Positions 1 to 6,280 of a stretch of 7,098 bases of DNA are shown here, piece after piece. Position numbers and translations under genes: made by a program. Source of the DNA: Gp6-AA40 sp050742535 (GTDB lineage: Bacteria > Acidobacteriota > Vicinamibacteria > Vicinamibacterales > UBA2999); NCBI GenBank assembly GCA_050742535.1, contig JBOGIQ010000316.1:1-7098 (forward strand), written 5' to 3'. The notes under the pieces were generated by a model. The model did no database searches and had not been told where the DNA came from. It saw only the letters and a list, made by a program, of their open reading frames with translations. Positions within the stretch are counted from its first letter, which is position 1; every line of letters begins with the position of its first letter.

Positions 1-1046
1 GTAGCGGCGTCTCACTCACGGTTGCCGTGAACCGTCACGCGATGTGGCTGGTCTGCACGTGCCTGGCGGAAGACTTCGAGCGGATTCTGGCGCTTGTGGG
101 CGATATTGCGATCCGGCCGGCCTTTCCGGCGGGCGACGTCGAGACGCGCCGCGGCGAGATCGTCACGCTGCTCCGTCAGGACCAGGACAACCCGGCGACC
201 GTCGCCATGGAAACGATGATGCGGGCGTTGTACGGAGACGCGCACGCGTACGGGCGGCCGATACGTGGAACGCTGGAGACGGTCGAGCGGATCACGATTG
301 ACGATCTCCGGCGGTTCCATCGGGCCCGCTTCGCTCCCCAGGCGCTCTCGCTTGCGCTTGTCGGCGACGTTGAAGCCGAGCGGGCCGTGGCGGCGACCGC
401 GTCGGTATTTGGGGAATGGCAGGCGGACGCCCCGGCTGCCCTGAGTTTCGTGGACGTCGAGCCCGCCTCGGAACGCCGTACGACGGTTCTGCCGATGATG
501 AACAAGGCCCAGGCGGACGTCGCCTACGGGTTCGTGACGATCCGCCGCGGCGATCCGCGTTATTACGCGTACTGGGTCATGAACAACATTCTCGGGCAGT
601 ACGCGCTGGGGGGTCGTCTTGGCGACAGCATCCGCGAGCGTCAGGGGATGGCGTACTACACGTTCAGCTCCTTCGACGCGAGCGTTGCGGCCGGTCCGCT
701 GGTGGTTCGCGTCGGCGTCAGCCCGGCGAATGTCCAGCGCGCGGTCACCTCAATCGATCTCGAGCTGTCGCGGTTTGCGGCCGATGGCCCGGCCGACAGG
801 GAGCTGGCCGAATCGAAGCAGTATCTGATTGGATCAATGCCGCGAACCCTCGAGACGAACGTCGGCATCGCGACGTTCCTTCAGACCGCGGAACTGTTCG
901 GTCTCGGTCTCGATTACGACGTGCGGCTGCCCGATCTGCTGGCCAAGGTGAGCCGCGATCAGGTGCACGAGGCGGCGCGCGCCGTGCTCGATCCCTCGCG
1001 CGCGACCGTCGTCGTCGCCGGCCCGTACTCCGGCGCGCTGCAGTGA
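1..1046 (+). CDS. M16B-family peptidase-like protein, 5'-truncated by window edge; probably the non-catalytic R/Y subunit
   Basis: The reading frame is open from base 3 to a TGA at 1044-1046 (347 visible residues) and the true start lies off the window. The visible part covers the end of the first M16 domain and the whole second domain. Recognisable M16 signatures are a proline-phenylalanine-proline turn near residues 39-42, DNP at 62-64, YGRPIRGT near 83-90 and a GDVE strand end near residue 120. The second domain carries GGRLGDSIRERQGMAYY with R211/R213 and Y218, the R/Y substrate-binding pair known from M16B peptidases. Aligned without gaps to the family pattern ERxxVxxE, the position of the third zinc ligand (Glu) is Leu56 here, and the preceding conserved Glu is Arg49. 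The HxxEH motif would lie about 20 residues before the window and cannot be checked. I infer a subunit that binds substrate but is not catalytic, paired with a zinc-bearing M16 partner, probably periplasmic. The family call is strong; the inactive status is inferred. Confidence 0.88.
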   Translation, partial: SGVSLTVAVNRHAMWLVCTCLAEDFERILALVGDIAIRPAFPAGDVETRRGEIVTLLRQDQDNPATVAMETMMRALYGDAHAYGRPIRGTLETVERITIDDLRRFHRARFAPQALSLALVGDVEAERAVAATASVFGEWQADAPAALSFVDVEPASERRTTVLPMMNKAQADVAYGFVTIRRGDPRYYAYWVMNNILGQYALGGRLGDSIRERQGMAYYTFSSFDASVAAGPLVVRVGVSPANVQRAVTSIDLELSRFAADGPADRELAESKQYLIGSMPRTLETNVGIATFLQTAELFGLGLDYDVRLPDLLAKVSRDQVHEAARAVLDPSRATVVVAGPYSGALQ

Positions 1047-1753
1047 CGGCCCGCGAGCGAGCGGCAGTTTCCCCAGCCGCGGTTTTCTTCGACGTCGATT
1101 TCACGCTCATCTACCCGGGTCCGACGTTTCAGGGCGAGGGGTACCAGCGCTTCTGCGCCACCCACGGCATCGCCGTGGAGCCCGCGCGCTTCGGTCATGC
1201 CGTCCGTGCCGCCTCGGTCATCCTCGACGCGCAGCAGGAGCACGTCTACGACGGCGAAATCTTCGTGCGCTATACACGGCGCATTATCGAGGAGATGGGA
1301 GGGGCCGGGCCGGCGCTGGACGCGTGTGCCCGCGAGATATACGACGAGTGGGCGGCCTGTCATCACTTTCATCTCTACGACGACGTCGCCCCGGTGCTGC
1401 GTGAGCTGGCGAGGCGTGACATCAAGATTGGACTGATCTCGAATTCACACCGGTCGCTGGCGTCCTTCGAACAGCATTTCGAGCTGGAGGGATTAATCAG
1501 CGCGGCGGTCTCTTCATCCGAGCACGGGTATCTGAAGCCGCATCCGAGCATTTTTCAGGCGGCGTTGCAGCTCGCGGGAGTCCGGCCTGAAGAGTCGGTG
1601 ATGGTGGGCGACAGCCTGCCGCACGACATCGAAGGGGCTCTCAGCGTCGGGATGCGCGGAGTGCTCGTTCATCGAGGCGAGGGTCTGCCCGAGACCGTCG
1701 CAGGCGTGCCGGTCATTCGCACAATGGCCGAACTGCCGCCGTTGCTCTTCTAG
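1043..1753 (+). CDS. HAD-superfamily hydrolase, subfamily IA (phosphatase-like)
   Basis: Predicted 236-residue cytoplasmic hydrolase with all four HAD motifs. Motif I is DVDFT with nucleophile D17 and acid/base D19. Motif II is S133 in LISNS. Motif III is K165 in YLKPHP. Motif IV is GDSLPHD with D190 and D195. About 110 residues between motifs I and II form a helical C1-type cap, and overall it resembles the DREG-2/HDHD3-like branch of HAD-IA. The substrate cannot be told from sequence; a small phosphorylated metabolite is the usual target. The start is chosen at GTG 1043, which overlaps the TGA of the M16 gene (GTGA) and places the first strand at the expected distance from the N terminus. 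The frame is open further upstream, but that part only shadows the M16 gene in another frame. No Shine-Dalgarno sequence is evident, so translation is probably coupled to the M16 gene. The neighbour suggests co-transcription, not necessarily shared function. Confidence 0.9.
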   Translation: MTARERAAVSPAAVFFDVDFTLIYPGPTFQGEGYQRFCATHGIAVEPARFGHAVRAASVILDAQQEHVYDGEIFVRYTRRIIEEMGGAGPALDACAREIYDEWAACHHFHLYDDVAPVLRELARRDIKIGLISNSHRSLASFEQHFELEGLISAAVSSSEHGYLKPHPSIFQAALQLAGVRPEESVMVGDSLPHDIEGALSVGMRGVLVHRGEGLPETVAGVPVIRTMAELPPLLF

Positions 1754-1766
1754 CGCGTCTTCCGAT

Positions 1767-1828
1767 CGTGGGGCGAGCCTGTCCGGCTCGCCTCGCGAAC
1801 CCGAAGGGCCCGAAGGGTTCGCGCCACG
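1767..1828. repeat. Palindromic element able to fold as a three-way junction, between convergent genes
   Basis: Three nested or adjacent inverted repeats fill most of the gap between the convergent HAD and HIT genes. Arm A pairs GGCGAGCC (1772-1779) with GGCTCGCC (1785-1792) around a 5-nt loop. Arm B pairs CGCGAACCC (1794-1802) with GGGTTCGCG (1815-1823) around a 12-nt loop. An outer stem pairs CGTGG (1767-1771) with CCACG (1824-1828). Only T1793 is left unpaired at the junction. Every stem is perfect, so either DNA strand or an RNA from either direction could fold. It lies wholly outside both coding regions. It could be a dispersed extragenic palindrome of REP type, a bidirectional transcription end, or both. 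The pairing is read directly from the sequence; the function is not known. Confidence 0.75.
1772..1823. terminator. Possible bidirectional terminator hairpins for convergent HAD and HIT-end transcripts
   Basis: Two very GC-rich perfect hairpins of 8 and 9 bp lie 18 nt beyond the stop of the HAD gene and 19 nt beyond the stop of the HIT gene. The position suits a shared transcription end for both convergent operons. Neither side is followed by a run of T, so this is not a textbook intrinsic terminator. It might act as a pause site, a 3'-end stabiliser, or with Rho. The call rests on location and stem strength only. Confidence 0.35.
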
Positions 1829-1842
1829 GAAACCGGATGGTC

Positions 1843-2187
1843 TCAACCAGGCGGCCAGCCAAGTCCGCGTCCGGCCAGCAAATGAAGATGTATGTGAAAC
1901 ACGGTCTGGCCCGCGTCCCGATTGCAGTTCAGGACAGTTCGGTAGCCGCGGTCCGCGTAGCCGTTCTGTTTCGCGAGTGCCGCTGCTCGCCGGAACATCA
2001 CACCGATCAGGCCATCGTCGCCAGGCGTCAGGTCGTTCAGCGTGGCAATGTGCCGCCGCGGCACGATCAGCACGTGAAGGGGCGCCTGCGGATTGATGTC
2101 CGTGAAGGCGACGACGTCGCGGTCGTCATGGACGAGGTGGCCGGGAATTTCGCCCGCGATGATTTTGCAGAAGAGGCAGTCGCTCAT
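1843..2187 (-). CDS. HIT-family protein, HINT branch (purine nucleoside phosphoramidase-like)
   Basis: A 114-residue protein of normal length for bacterial HINT proteins, which hydrolyse purine nucleoside phosphoramidates and similar AMP-linked compounds in the cytoplasm. The histidine triad lies near the C terminus as FHIHLH, H98/H100/H102. By analogy with human HINT1, the middle histidine H100 is the nucleophile. It is followed by the typical AGRGLGWPPG tail that closes the active site. An N-terminal CxxC (C4, C7) matches the zinc-binding form of bacterial HINTs. ATG at 2187 overlaps the TGA of prmC (ATGA), and no Shine-Dalgarno sequence is seen, so translation is probably coupled to prmC. 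It is the last gene of the minus-strand cluster and faces the palindromic element. Substrate and reason for the linkage with prmC are unknown. Confidence 0.93.
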   Translation of the reverse strand: MSDCLFCKIIAGEIPGHLVHDDRDVVAFTDINPQAPLHVLIVPRRHIATLNDLTPGDDGLIGVMFRRAAALAKQNGYADRGYRTVLNCNRDAGQTVFHIHLHLLAGRGLGWPPG

Positions 2188-3035
2188 CGGCGTTGAATGA
2201 TAGCGGTACGCGCCAGGCCTTGCAGATCCGCGCGCGTCCGGTCCACGAACAGGTTCGGCCGTCTGGACGCCAGCTCGCGCACCTCGTCTTCCTGCCCGAA
2301 ACCAAATTCCATGACGAGCCAGCCGCCTGGACGGAGCGCCTGTGACGCGGTTGTCAGCACCGCGTCGATGTGCTCGAGACCCGAGGCGCCGCCGAAGAGC
2401 GCGACGTGGGGCTCCTGCAGCACGTCGGGCGAGAGTCCCCGTTTGTCGATGGTCCGCACGTAGGGCGGATTGGCCGTGATCACATCGAATGCAGGGTGGA
2501 CGCCATCGAGGTACGGCGTGCAGACGAAGTGAATGCGGCCGTCAACCGCGTGGCGTTCCGAGTTCCGCCGTGCGACCGCCAGCGCCCCGCTCGAGACGTC
2601 GGTGGCAATCACGGTGCAGCGCTGGACGTCGTGCGCGACGGAGACCGCGATGCAGCCGCTTCCGGTGCCGATATCCGCGATGCGCAGTGACTGACCTACG
2701 GCGCGAGCGATCGCGACCGCTTCCTCGACGACGAGCTCCGTTTCCGGCCGTGGGACGAGCACCGCGGGCGTCACGTAAAAATCGAGCCCCCAGAATTCGC
2801 GCTCGCCAACGATGTAGGCCGATGGTTCGAAGCGCTCGCGCCGTGCGAGCCAGTCGGAGAATTGCGGTTCAAGGGTCTGCGGGACGTCGGATTGATGATG
2901 AAGAAGCAGACGCGCGCGGTCCCACTTCAGAATCGTTCGCGCGTAGAGTTCGACGTCGATCGCCGCCTCGGCTGGCTGAATCCCCGCGCGCACCAGTTGC
3001 TCACGCGCCGCGGCAAGCCGTTCGTGCAGCCTCAC
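2184..3035 (-). CDS. prmC: Peptide chain release factor N5-glutamine methyltransferase (PrmC/HemK)
   Basis: A 283-residue cytoplasmic enzyme that methylates the GGQ glutamine of RF1 and RF2 with SAM as donor. The N-terminal helical domain (about residues 1-75) leads into the conserved PSAYIVGEREFWGL segment (71-84) and VLVPRPETE (92-100). The SAM-binding loop is DIGTGSG (121-127), the acidic end of the next strand is ATD (144-146), and the catalytic NPPY is at 189-192. A GG-SGL segment near 215-220 is also typical. Length matches the family. The start is GTG (3033-3035), 7 nt after the prfA stop, with no clear Shine-Dalgarno sequence. Its substrate RF1 is encoded immediately upstream, an arrangement found in many bacteria, which supports PrmC over other N5-glutamine methylases such as PrmB. 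Confidence 0.96.
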   Translation of the reverse strand: MRLHERLAAAREQLVRAGIQPAEAAIDVELYARTILKWDRARLLLHHQSDVPQTLEPQFSDWLARRERFEPSAYIVGEREFWGLDFYVTPAVLVPRPETELVVEEAVAIARAVGQSLRIADIGTGSGCIAVSVAHDVQRCTVIATDVSSGALAVARRNSERHAVDGRIHFVCTPYLDGVHPAFDVITANPPYVRTIDKRGLSPDVLQEPHVALFGGASGLEHIDAVLTTASQALRPGGWLVMEFGFGQEDEVRELASRRPNLFVDRTRADLQGLARTAIIQRR

Positions 3036-3042
3036 GGTGTCG

Positions 3043-4119
3043 TCAGGATACCGACGTCGTGACCTGTTTCAGCTTCTCGGCGTTGTAGTAGGAGGTGACC
3101 TGATCGATCAACTCGCCCAGCTCGCCGGCCAGCACGTCGTGCAGCTGGTGGGTGGTGAAGTTGATGCGATGGTCGGTGATGCGGCTCTGCGGGAAGTTAT
3201 AGGTCCGGATCTTTTCCGATCGTTCTCCGGTCCCGACCTGCCCGCGGCGCTCCTTCGCGATCGCGTCCTGCTGCTTCTGCATCTCCATTTCGTACAGGCG
3301 CGCGCGGAGCACCTTCATCGCCTTCGCACGGTTCTTGATCTGCGATTTTTCGTCCTGCTGCGAGACGACCACGCCCGTTGGAATATGCGTCAGCCGGACG
3401 GCGGAGTAGGTGGTGTTCACACTCTGCCCGCCTGGACCGCTGGAGCAGAACGTGTCGATGCGCAGGTCCTTTTCGTTGATCTGGATGTCGACGTCCTCGG
3501 CTTCCGGCAGCACGGCGACGGTGGCCGTCGACGTGTGGACTCGCCCGGACGCTTCGGTCGCCGGCACGCGCTGCACGCGGTGGACGCCGCTCTCGTACTT
3601 CAGCCGGCTGTAAACGCCGCGGCCCTCAATCGAGGCGATCGCTTCTTTCAGTCCACCCGTGTCACTCTCGCTGAGAGACATGACGTCGAGCTTCCATCCC
3701 TGACGCTCGGCGTAGCGGTGATACATGCGGTACAGCTCGCCGGCGAAGAGCGCCGCTTCCTCGCCGCCGGTGCCGGCGCGAATTTCAAGCAGCACGTTCT
3801 TTTCGTCGTTGGGATCCTTCGGGATCAGCAGAATCTTGATTTCCTCGAGAAGCGCGTCGCGTCTGACGTAGAGCGTCTTGAGTTCCTCTTCGGCGAGCGC
3901 CCGCATCTCGGCATCTGAACCGCGCAGGAGTTCCTCGGAGCCGGCGATGTCCTGATCGACTGCCTTGTATTCGCGGTATTTCTGAACGAGCGGCTCCATG
4001 TCGGACAGCGCCTTCGCGGCTTTCCGGAACGCGACCGGATCCGACTGCACTTCGCCTGTGCCGAGGCGGTGCATCAGCTCGTCGTAGCGCGATTCGACCG
4101 TGGACAGCTTGTCGAACAT
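3043..4119 (-). CDS. prfA: Peptide chain release factor 1 (RF1), reads UAA and UAG
   Basis: A full-length 358-residue class I release factor. RF1 identity rests on the stop-codon-reading PAT motif at 186-188, where RF2 has SPF, within HRVQRVPATEASGRVHTS. The peptidyl-tRNA hydrolysis motif is GPGGQ with GGQ at 230-232; Q232 is the site that PrmC would methylate. The N-terminal helical domain 1, rich in charged residues, covers about 1-105, followed by the conserved AGTGGEEA (115-122). The C-terminal TGERSEKIRTYNFPQSRITDHR region is intact. Two residues around GGQ differ from the Escherichia coli form: Cys225 replaces Arg in the TFRSSG context and Ser233 replaces His after GGQ. ATG at 4119 gives the family-typical MFDKL start. 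An AGGAG lies only 1 nt before the ATG, too close for ordinary use. The gene starts 12 nt after moaD. Confidence 0.97.
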   Translation of the reverse strand: MFDKLSTVESRYDELMHRLGTGEVQSDPVAFRKAAKALSDMEPLVQKYREYKAVDQDIAGSEELLRGSDAEMRALAEEELKTLYVRRDALLEEIKILLIPKDPNDEKNVLLEIRAGTGGEEAALFAGELYRMYHRYAERQGWKLDVMSLSESDTGGLKEAIASIEGRGVYSRLKYESGVHRVQRVPATEASGRVHTSTATVAVLPEAEDVDIQINEKDLRIDTFCSSGPGGQSVNTTYSAVRLTHIPTGVVVSQQDEKSQIKNRAKAMKVLRARLYEMEMQKQQDAIAKERRGQVGTGERSEKIRTYNFPQSRITDHRINFTTHQLHDVLAGELGELIDQVTSYYNAEKLKQVTTSVS

Positions 4120-4131
4120 GCTCCTGCTCGA

Positions 4132-4377
4132 TTATCCCCCGGACACAGGCGGCAGGAACGCCACCTCGTCACCGTCGGCCACTTTTGCCGACATCTTCGC
4201 GTAATCGGCGTTGACGGCGACTGACATCGTCCGTTCGTATTGACGGAGATCAGGCATTTCATCGACAAGCGATCGCCAGACCGTTTCGACGGTCGCCGGC
4301 GTGTCGACCTCACGTACGAGCTCGCCGGATCCCGCCAGGTCGCGCAGGCGTGCGAAGAGGCGCACTGTTACGCGCAT
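4132..4377 (-). CDS. moaD: Molybdopterin synthase small subunit MoaD (ubiquitin-like sulfur carrier)
   Basis: An 81-residue beta-grasp protein ending in Gly-Gly (80-81). The terminal glycine is adenylated and then thiocarboxylated so that it donates sulfur to precursor Z (cPMP) in molybdenum-cofactor synthesis. Visible family features are the opening MRVTVRLFARLRDLAG, the VADGDEVAFLPPVSGG tail and the standard length. The gene overlaps the end of moaE by 10 nt, so the two subunits of the synthase are translated from one message. No strong Shine-Dalgarno sequence is visible. Activation would need a MoeB-type adenylyltransferase, and cPMP would need MoaA and MoaC; none of these is in the window. 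The stop is TAA in the same frame as the downstream prfA. Confidence 0.94.
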   Translation of the reverse strand: MRVTVRLFARLRDLAGSGELVREVDTPATVETVWRSLVDEMPDLRQYERTMSVAVNADYAKMSAKVADGDEVAFLPPVSGG

Positions 4378-4844
4378 GCGATCCGGCGCGCCGCCTGGCG
4401 CGCCGCCTCATCGTCGGGATCGGCGGTGGCGCCTTCGAGCCACACGTCACCGCCCTCGAAATGTTCGTGCTTCCAGATCGGAACGATCTGCTTCACCCGT
4501 TCGATCGTGTACCGGCACGCGGCGAAGGCGTGCGCCCGGTGCGGCGAGGCGGCGACGATGATGATGCTGGCTTCACCGAGCTCGAGCCGCCCGATCCGGT
4601 GGTGCACGCCAATCCGGGTGTCGGCCCAGCTGGCCCGGGCCTCTTCCGTAATCAACTGCAGCGCGCGGATCGCCAGCGGCTCGTACGCCTCGTACTCGAG
4701 GAACGAAACTCGTCGTCCCTGATTCTGCTCGCGTACCAACCCGATGAACGACGTCACCGCACCGTCGGCCGTGCTCGCCCCGCCGACTTCGTCGATCAGG
4801 GCGTGCAGGTCGAGGGGCGCGGACGTGACCGCAACCGCCGCCAT
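4368..4844 (-). CDS. moaE: Molybdopterin synthase large (catalytic) subunit MoaE
   Basis: A 158-residue cytoplasmic enzyme that, with thiocarboxylated MoaD, inserts two sulfurs into cPMP to make molybdopterin. Conserved MoaE blocks are present in order: the GAVTSFIGLVR strand (28-38), LEYEAYEPLA (49-58), HHRIGRLELGE (81-91), ASPHRAHAFAACR (99-111) and KQIVPIWKHE (118-127). K118 and K125 correspond to the two active-site lysines K119 and K126 of the E. coli enzyme. The C-terminal tail contains a small in-frame duplication (A-A-R-Q/A-A-R-R). ATG at 4844 lies 9 nt after the thiD stop; the Shine-Dalgarno sequence is weak (CTGGCGG). It overlaps moaD, its partner subunit. Confidence 0.95.
   Translation of the reverse strand: MAAVAVTSAPLDLHALIDEVGGASTADGAVTSFIGLVREQNQGRRVSFLEYEAYEPLAIRALQLITEEARASWADTRIGVHHRIGRLELGEASIIIVAASPHRAHAFAACRYTIERVKQIVPIWKHEHFEGGDVWLEGATADPDDEAARQAARRIACA
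4385..4408. repeat. Perfect 12-bp tandem duplication inside the 3' end of moaE
   Basis: GGCGCGCCGCCT occurs twice head to tail (4385-4396 and 4397-4408). It is in frame with moaE and gives A-A-R-Q followed by A-A-R-R in the C-terminal tail, beyond the conserved catalytic core. It lies just before the moaD start on the minus strand. Replication slippage in a GC-rich stretch is the simplest source. Confidence 0.85.
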
Positions 4845-4853
4845 ACCGCCAGT

Positions 4854-5636
4854 TTAGCGCTTCCAGAAGTGATTCATCGGCCCGCTGCCCTCGCCAATCT
4901 CGGGTGCGCTGCGGATCGCGCCGGCGATGTACTCCTGAATCAGCGGAATCGCCTCACGGACCGAACGCCCGCAGGCGAGATGAGCGGCAACGGCGGCTGC
5001 AAAGGTGCAGCCCGTCCCGTGCGTGTGACGGCTGGCGACCCGGGGATGACGGAATTCCATGAACTCGCGACCGTCGTACAGCAAATCGACGATGTCGTCG
5101 CTGGAGAGATGCCCGCCTTTGATGACGACGAGCGACGGCCCGAGCGCCCGGATTCGCCTCGCCGCCTCGCGCCGGTCCTCGTCCGCCGCGATGGCGATGC
5201 CCGCCAGCGCTTCGGCTTCAGGGATGTTTGGCGTGACAACGAAAGCTTTCGGGAGAAGCGACGTTTTCATCGCTTCGACCGCGTCGTTCGCGGAAAGGCG
5301 GTCTCCGCTCTTCGCAATCATGACGGGATCGACGACGACGAACGGAACGTCGAAGTCCGAGATCGCCCGGGCAACCGTTTCGACCGCGCTCGCCGATGCG
5401 AGCATTCCCGTTTTTGCGGCGTCGGTGCCGAGATCGACCATTACCGCCTCGATCTGCTGGCGGATGAGTTCCGGCGTCACTTCGGTAAACGACACAACGC
5501 CGCGGGTGTTCTGCGCGGTTACTGCGGTGATGGCGGTGGTGCCGTAGACGCCATGGGCGGCGAACGTCTTGAGGTCTGCCTGGATCCCCGCGCCGGCGCC
5601 TGAATCGCTGCCCGCGATTGTCAGCGCCGTGCGCAT
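4854..5636 (-). CDS. thiD: Hydroxymethylpyrimidine/phosphomethylpyrimidine kinase (ThiD)
   Basis: A 260-residue ribokinase-fold kinase that phosphorylates HMP and HMP-P to HMP-PP, the pyrimidine half of thiamine. Family motifs seen are TIAGSDSGAGAGIQADLK (6-23), DPVMIAKSGDRL (103-114), TPNIPEAEAL (135-144), IKGGH (172-176) and the anion-hole HGTGCT (206-211) with the conserved cysteine C210. It stands alone with no fused ThiE or TenA domain, and no other thiamine gene is in the window. ATG at 5636 lies 3 nt after the bioY stop with no evident Shine-Dalgarno sequence, so translation is probably coupled. The spacing leaves no room for a TPP riboswitch directly upstream. Pyridoxal kinase is the main alternative in this fold, but the N-terminal GSDSGAGAGIQAD pattern and GTGCT context favour ThiD. 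Confidence 0.96.
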   Translation of the reverse strand: MRTALTIAGSDSGAGAGIQADLKTFAAHGVYGTTAITAVTAQNTRGVVSFTEVTPELIRQQIEAVMVDLGTDAAKTGMLASASAVETVARAISDFDVPFVVVDPVMIAKSGDRLSANDAVEAMKTSLLPKAFVVTPNIPEAEALAGIAIAADEDRREAARRIRALGPSLVVIKGGHLSSDDIVDLLYDGREFMEFRHPRVASRHTHGTGCTFAAAVAAHLACGRSVREAIPLIQEYIAGAIRSAPEIGEGSGPMNHFWKR

Positions 5637-5639
5637 GGG

Positions 5640-6263
5640 CTACCGCGTGCCGATCAGTCGCCAGAGTCCGGGCGTGATGCCGGCGGCGGCCGCGAGCTTG
5701 GCCAGATCGGCGAGGACGAATGGATATACCCCCGACGCGAGGGCGGCGGTCAGTCCGACGGCCGCGCTGCCAGAAACCATCCGCGCAAAATACGCGAGCC
5801 AGATCGTTCCCGCCACGTAAATGATGCCGAGTCCCACGAGCATGGCGGCCACCGACGCGACGTAGCGGCGGGCCCAGCCACGCTCGGCAAGGTAGCCAAC
5901 AACGAATGCCGCCAGCGGGTAGGCCATGAGATAGCCGCCGGTCGGTCCAAGCAGGCGGAGAGCTCCAGGTGGCAGCGTCACGGAAGCGGCGAAGACCGGC
6001 AGTCCGGCGATGCCGGCCATGAGATACAGCACCTGGCTGGCAAACCCGAGCCGCGAGCCGAGCACGAGACCACCGACCAGCACGACCATCGGCTGGAACG
6101 TGAACGGCACCTGCGTGAACGGCAGCGGGAAACTGATCTGCGCCGCAGCCGCGGTGAGCACGGTGATGAACAACACGGACGCGATGCGGATGGCATTCGC
6201 CTCCGCGCGGTCAGCGCGAGTGGCGACGGCGTTCACCAGAGTGGCCGAGTAAGCTGCGTTCAT
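5640..6263 (-). CDS. bioY: Biotin transporter BioY (ECF-type substrate-binding membrane subunit)
   Basis: A 207-residue inner-membrane protein with about six hydrophobic segments, beginning with one near residues 26-42. BioY hallmarks are PFTQVPFTFQPMVVLVGGLVLG (49-70), the ASQVLYLMAGIAGLPVFA segment (75-92), GPTGGYL (106-112) followed by AYPLAAFVVGYLAER, and PFVLADLAKL (181-190) at the end. It binds biotin for uptake, either alone or with the shared ECF energising module (EcfA/EcfT or BioM/BioN). No such ATPase or T component is nearby, so it is a solitary S component here. ATG at 6263 is 17 nt after the methyltransferase stop. No Shine-Dalgarno sequence and no convincing BirA operator are seen. 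The first 24 residues are hydrophilic and precede the usual family start. Confidence 0.94.
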   Translation of the reverse strand: MNAAYSATLVNAVATRADRAEANAIRIASVLFITVLTAAAAQISFPLPFTQVPFTFQPMVVLVGGLVLGSRLGFASQVLYLMAGIAGLPVFAASVTLPPGALRLLGPTGGYLMAYPLAAFVVGYLAERGWARRYVASVAAMLVGLGIIYVAGTIWLAYFARMVSGSAAVGLTAALASGVYPFVLADLAKLAAAAGITPGLWRLIGTR

Positions 6264-6280
6264 GAGGCGATTGTATCGCT

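Noticed and set aside
416..1042. Long N-terminal extension of the HAD reading frame into the M16 gene
   Set aside because: The extension is arginine-rich and compositionally odd, and it lies in another frame of a clearly conserved M16 gene. The HAD domain begins naturally at the GTG at 1043.
1768..2196. 142-codon + strand open frame across the palindrome and HIT gene
   Set aside because: It is antisense to the well-supported HIT gene and begins inside the palindromic element. No domain is visible.
3037..3918. 293-codon open frame antisense to prfA
   Set aside because: It mirrors a fully conserved RF1 gene in a GC-rich genome, where antisense frames often stay open. It has no recognisable domain.
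4350..5603. 417-codon open frame antisense to moaE and thiD
   Set aside because: It spans two real genes on the other strand, is rich in Arg/Asp/Gly as expected from a shadow frame, and has no motif.
5637..5639. TPP or Moco riboswitch upstream of thiD or moaE
   Set aside because: The gaps are 3 and 9 nt inside a tight gene run, which leaves no room for an aptamer. Any such element would have to lie upstream of the window.
6267..6279. GCGAT-TGT-ATCGC inverted repeat just upstream of bioY as a BirA operator or regulator site
   Set aside because: Only 5 bp per arm, unlike the longer TTGTAAAC-type BirA sites, and squeezed into a 17-nt intra-operon gap. It is likely chance.
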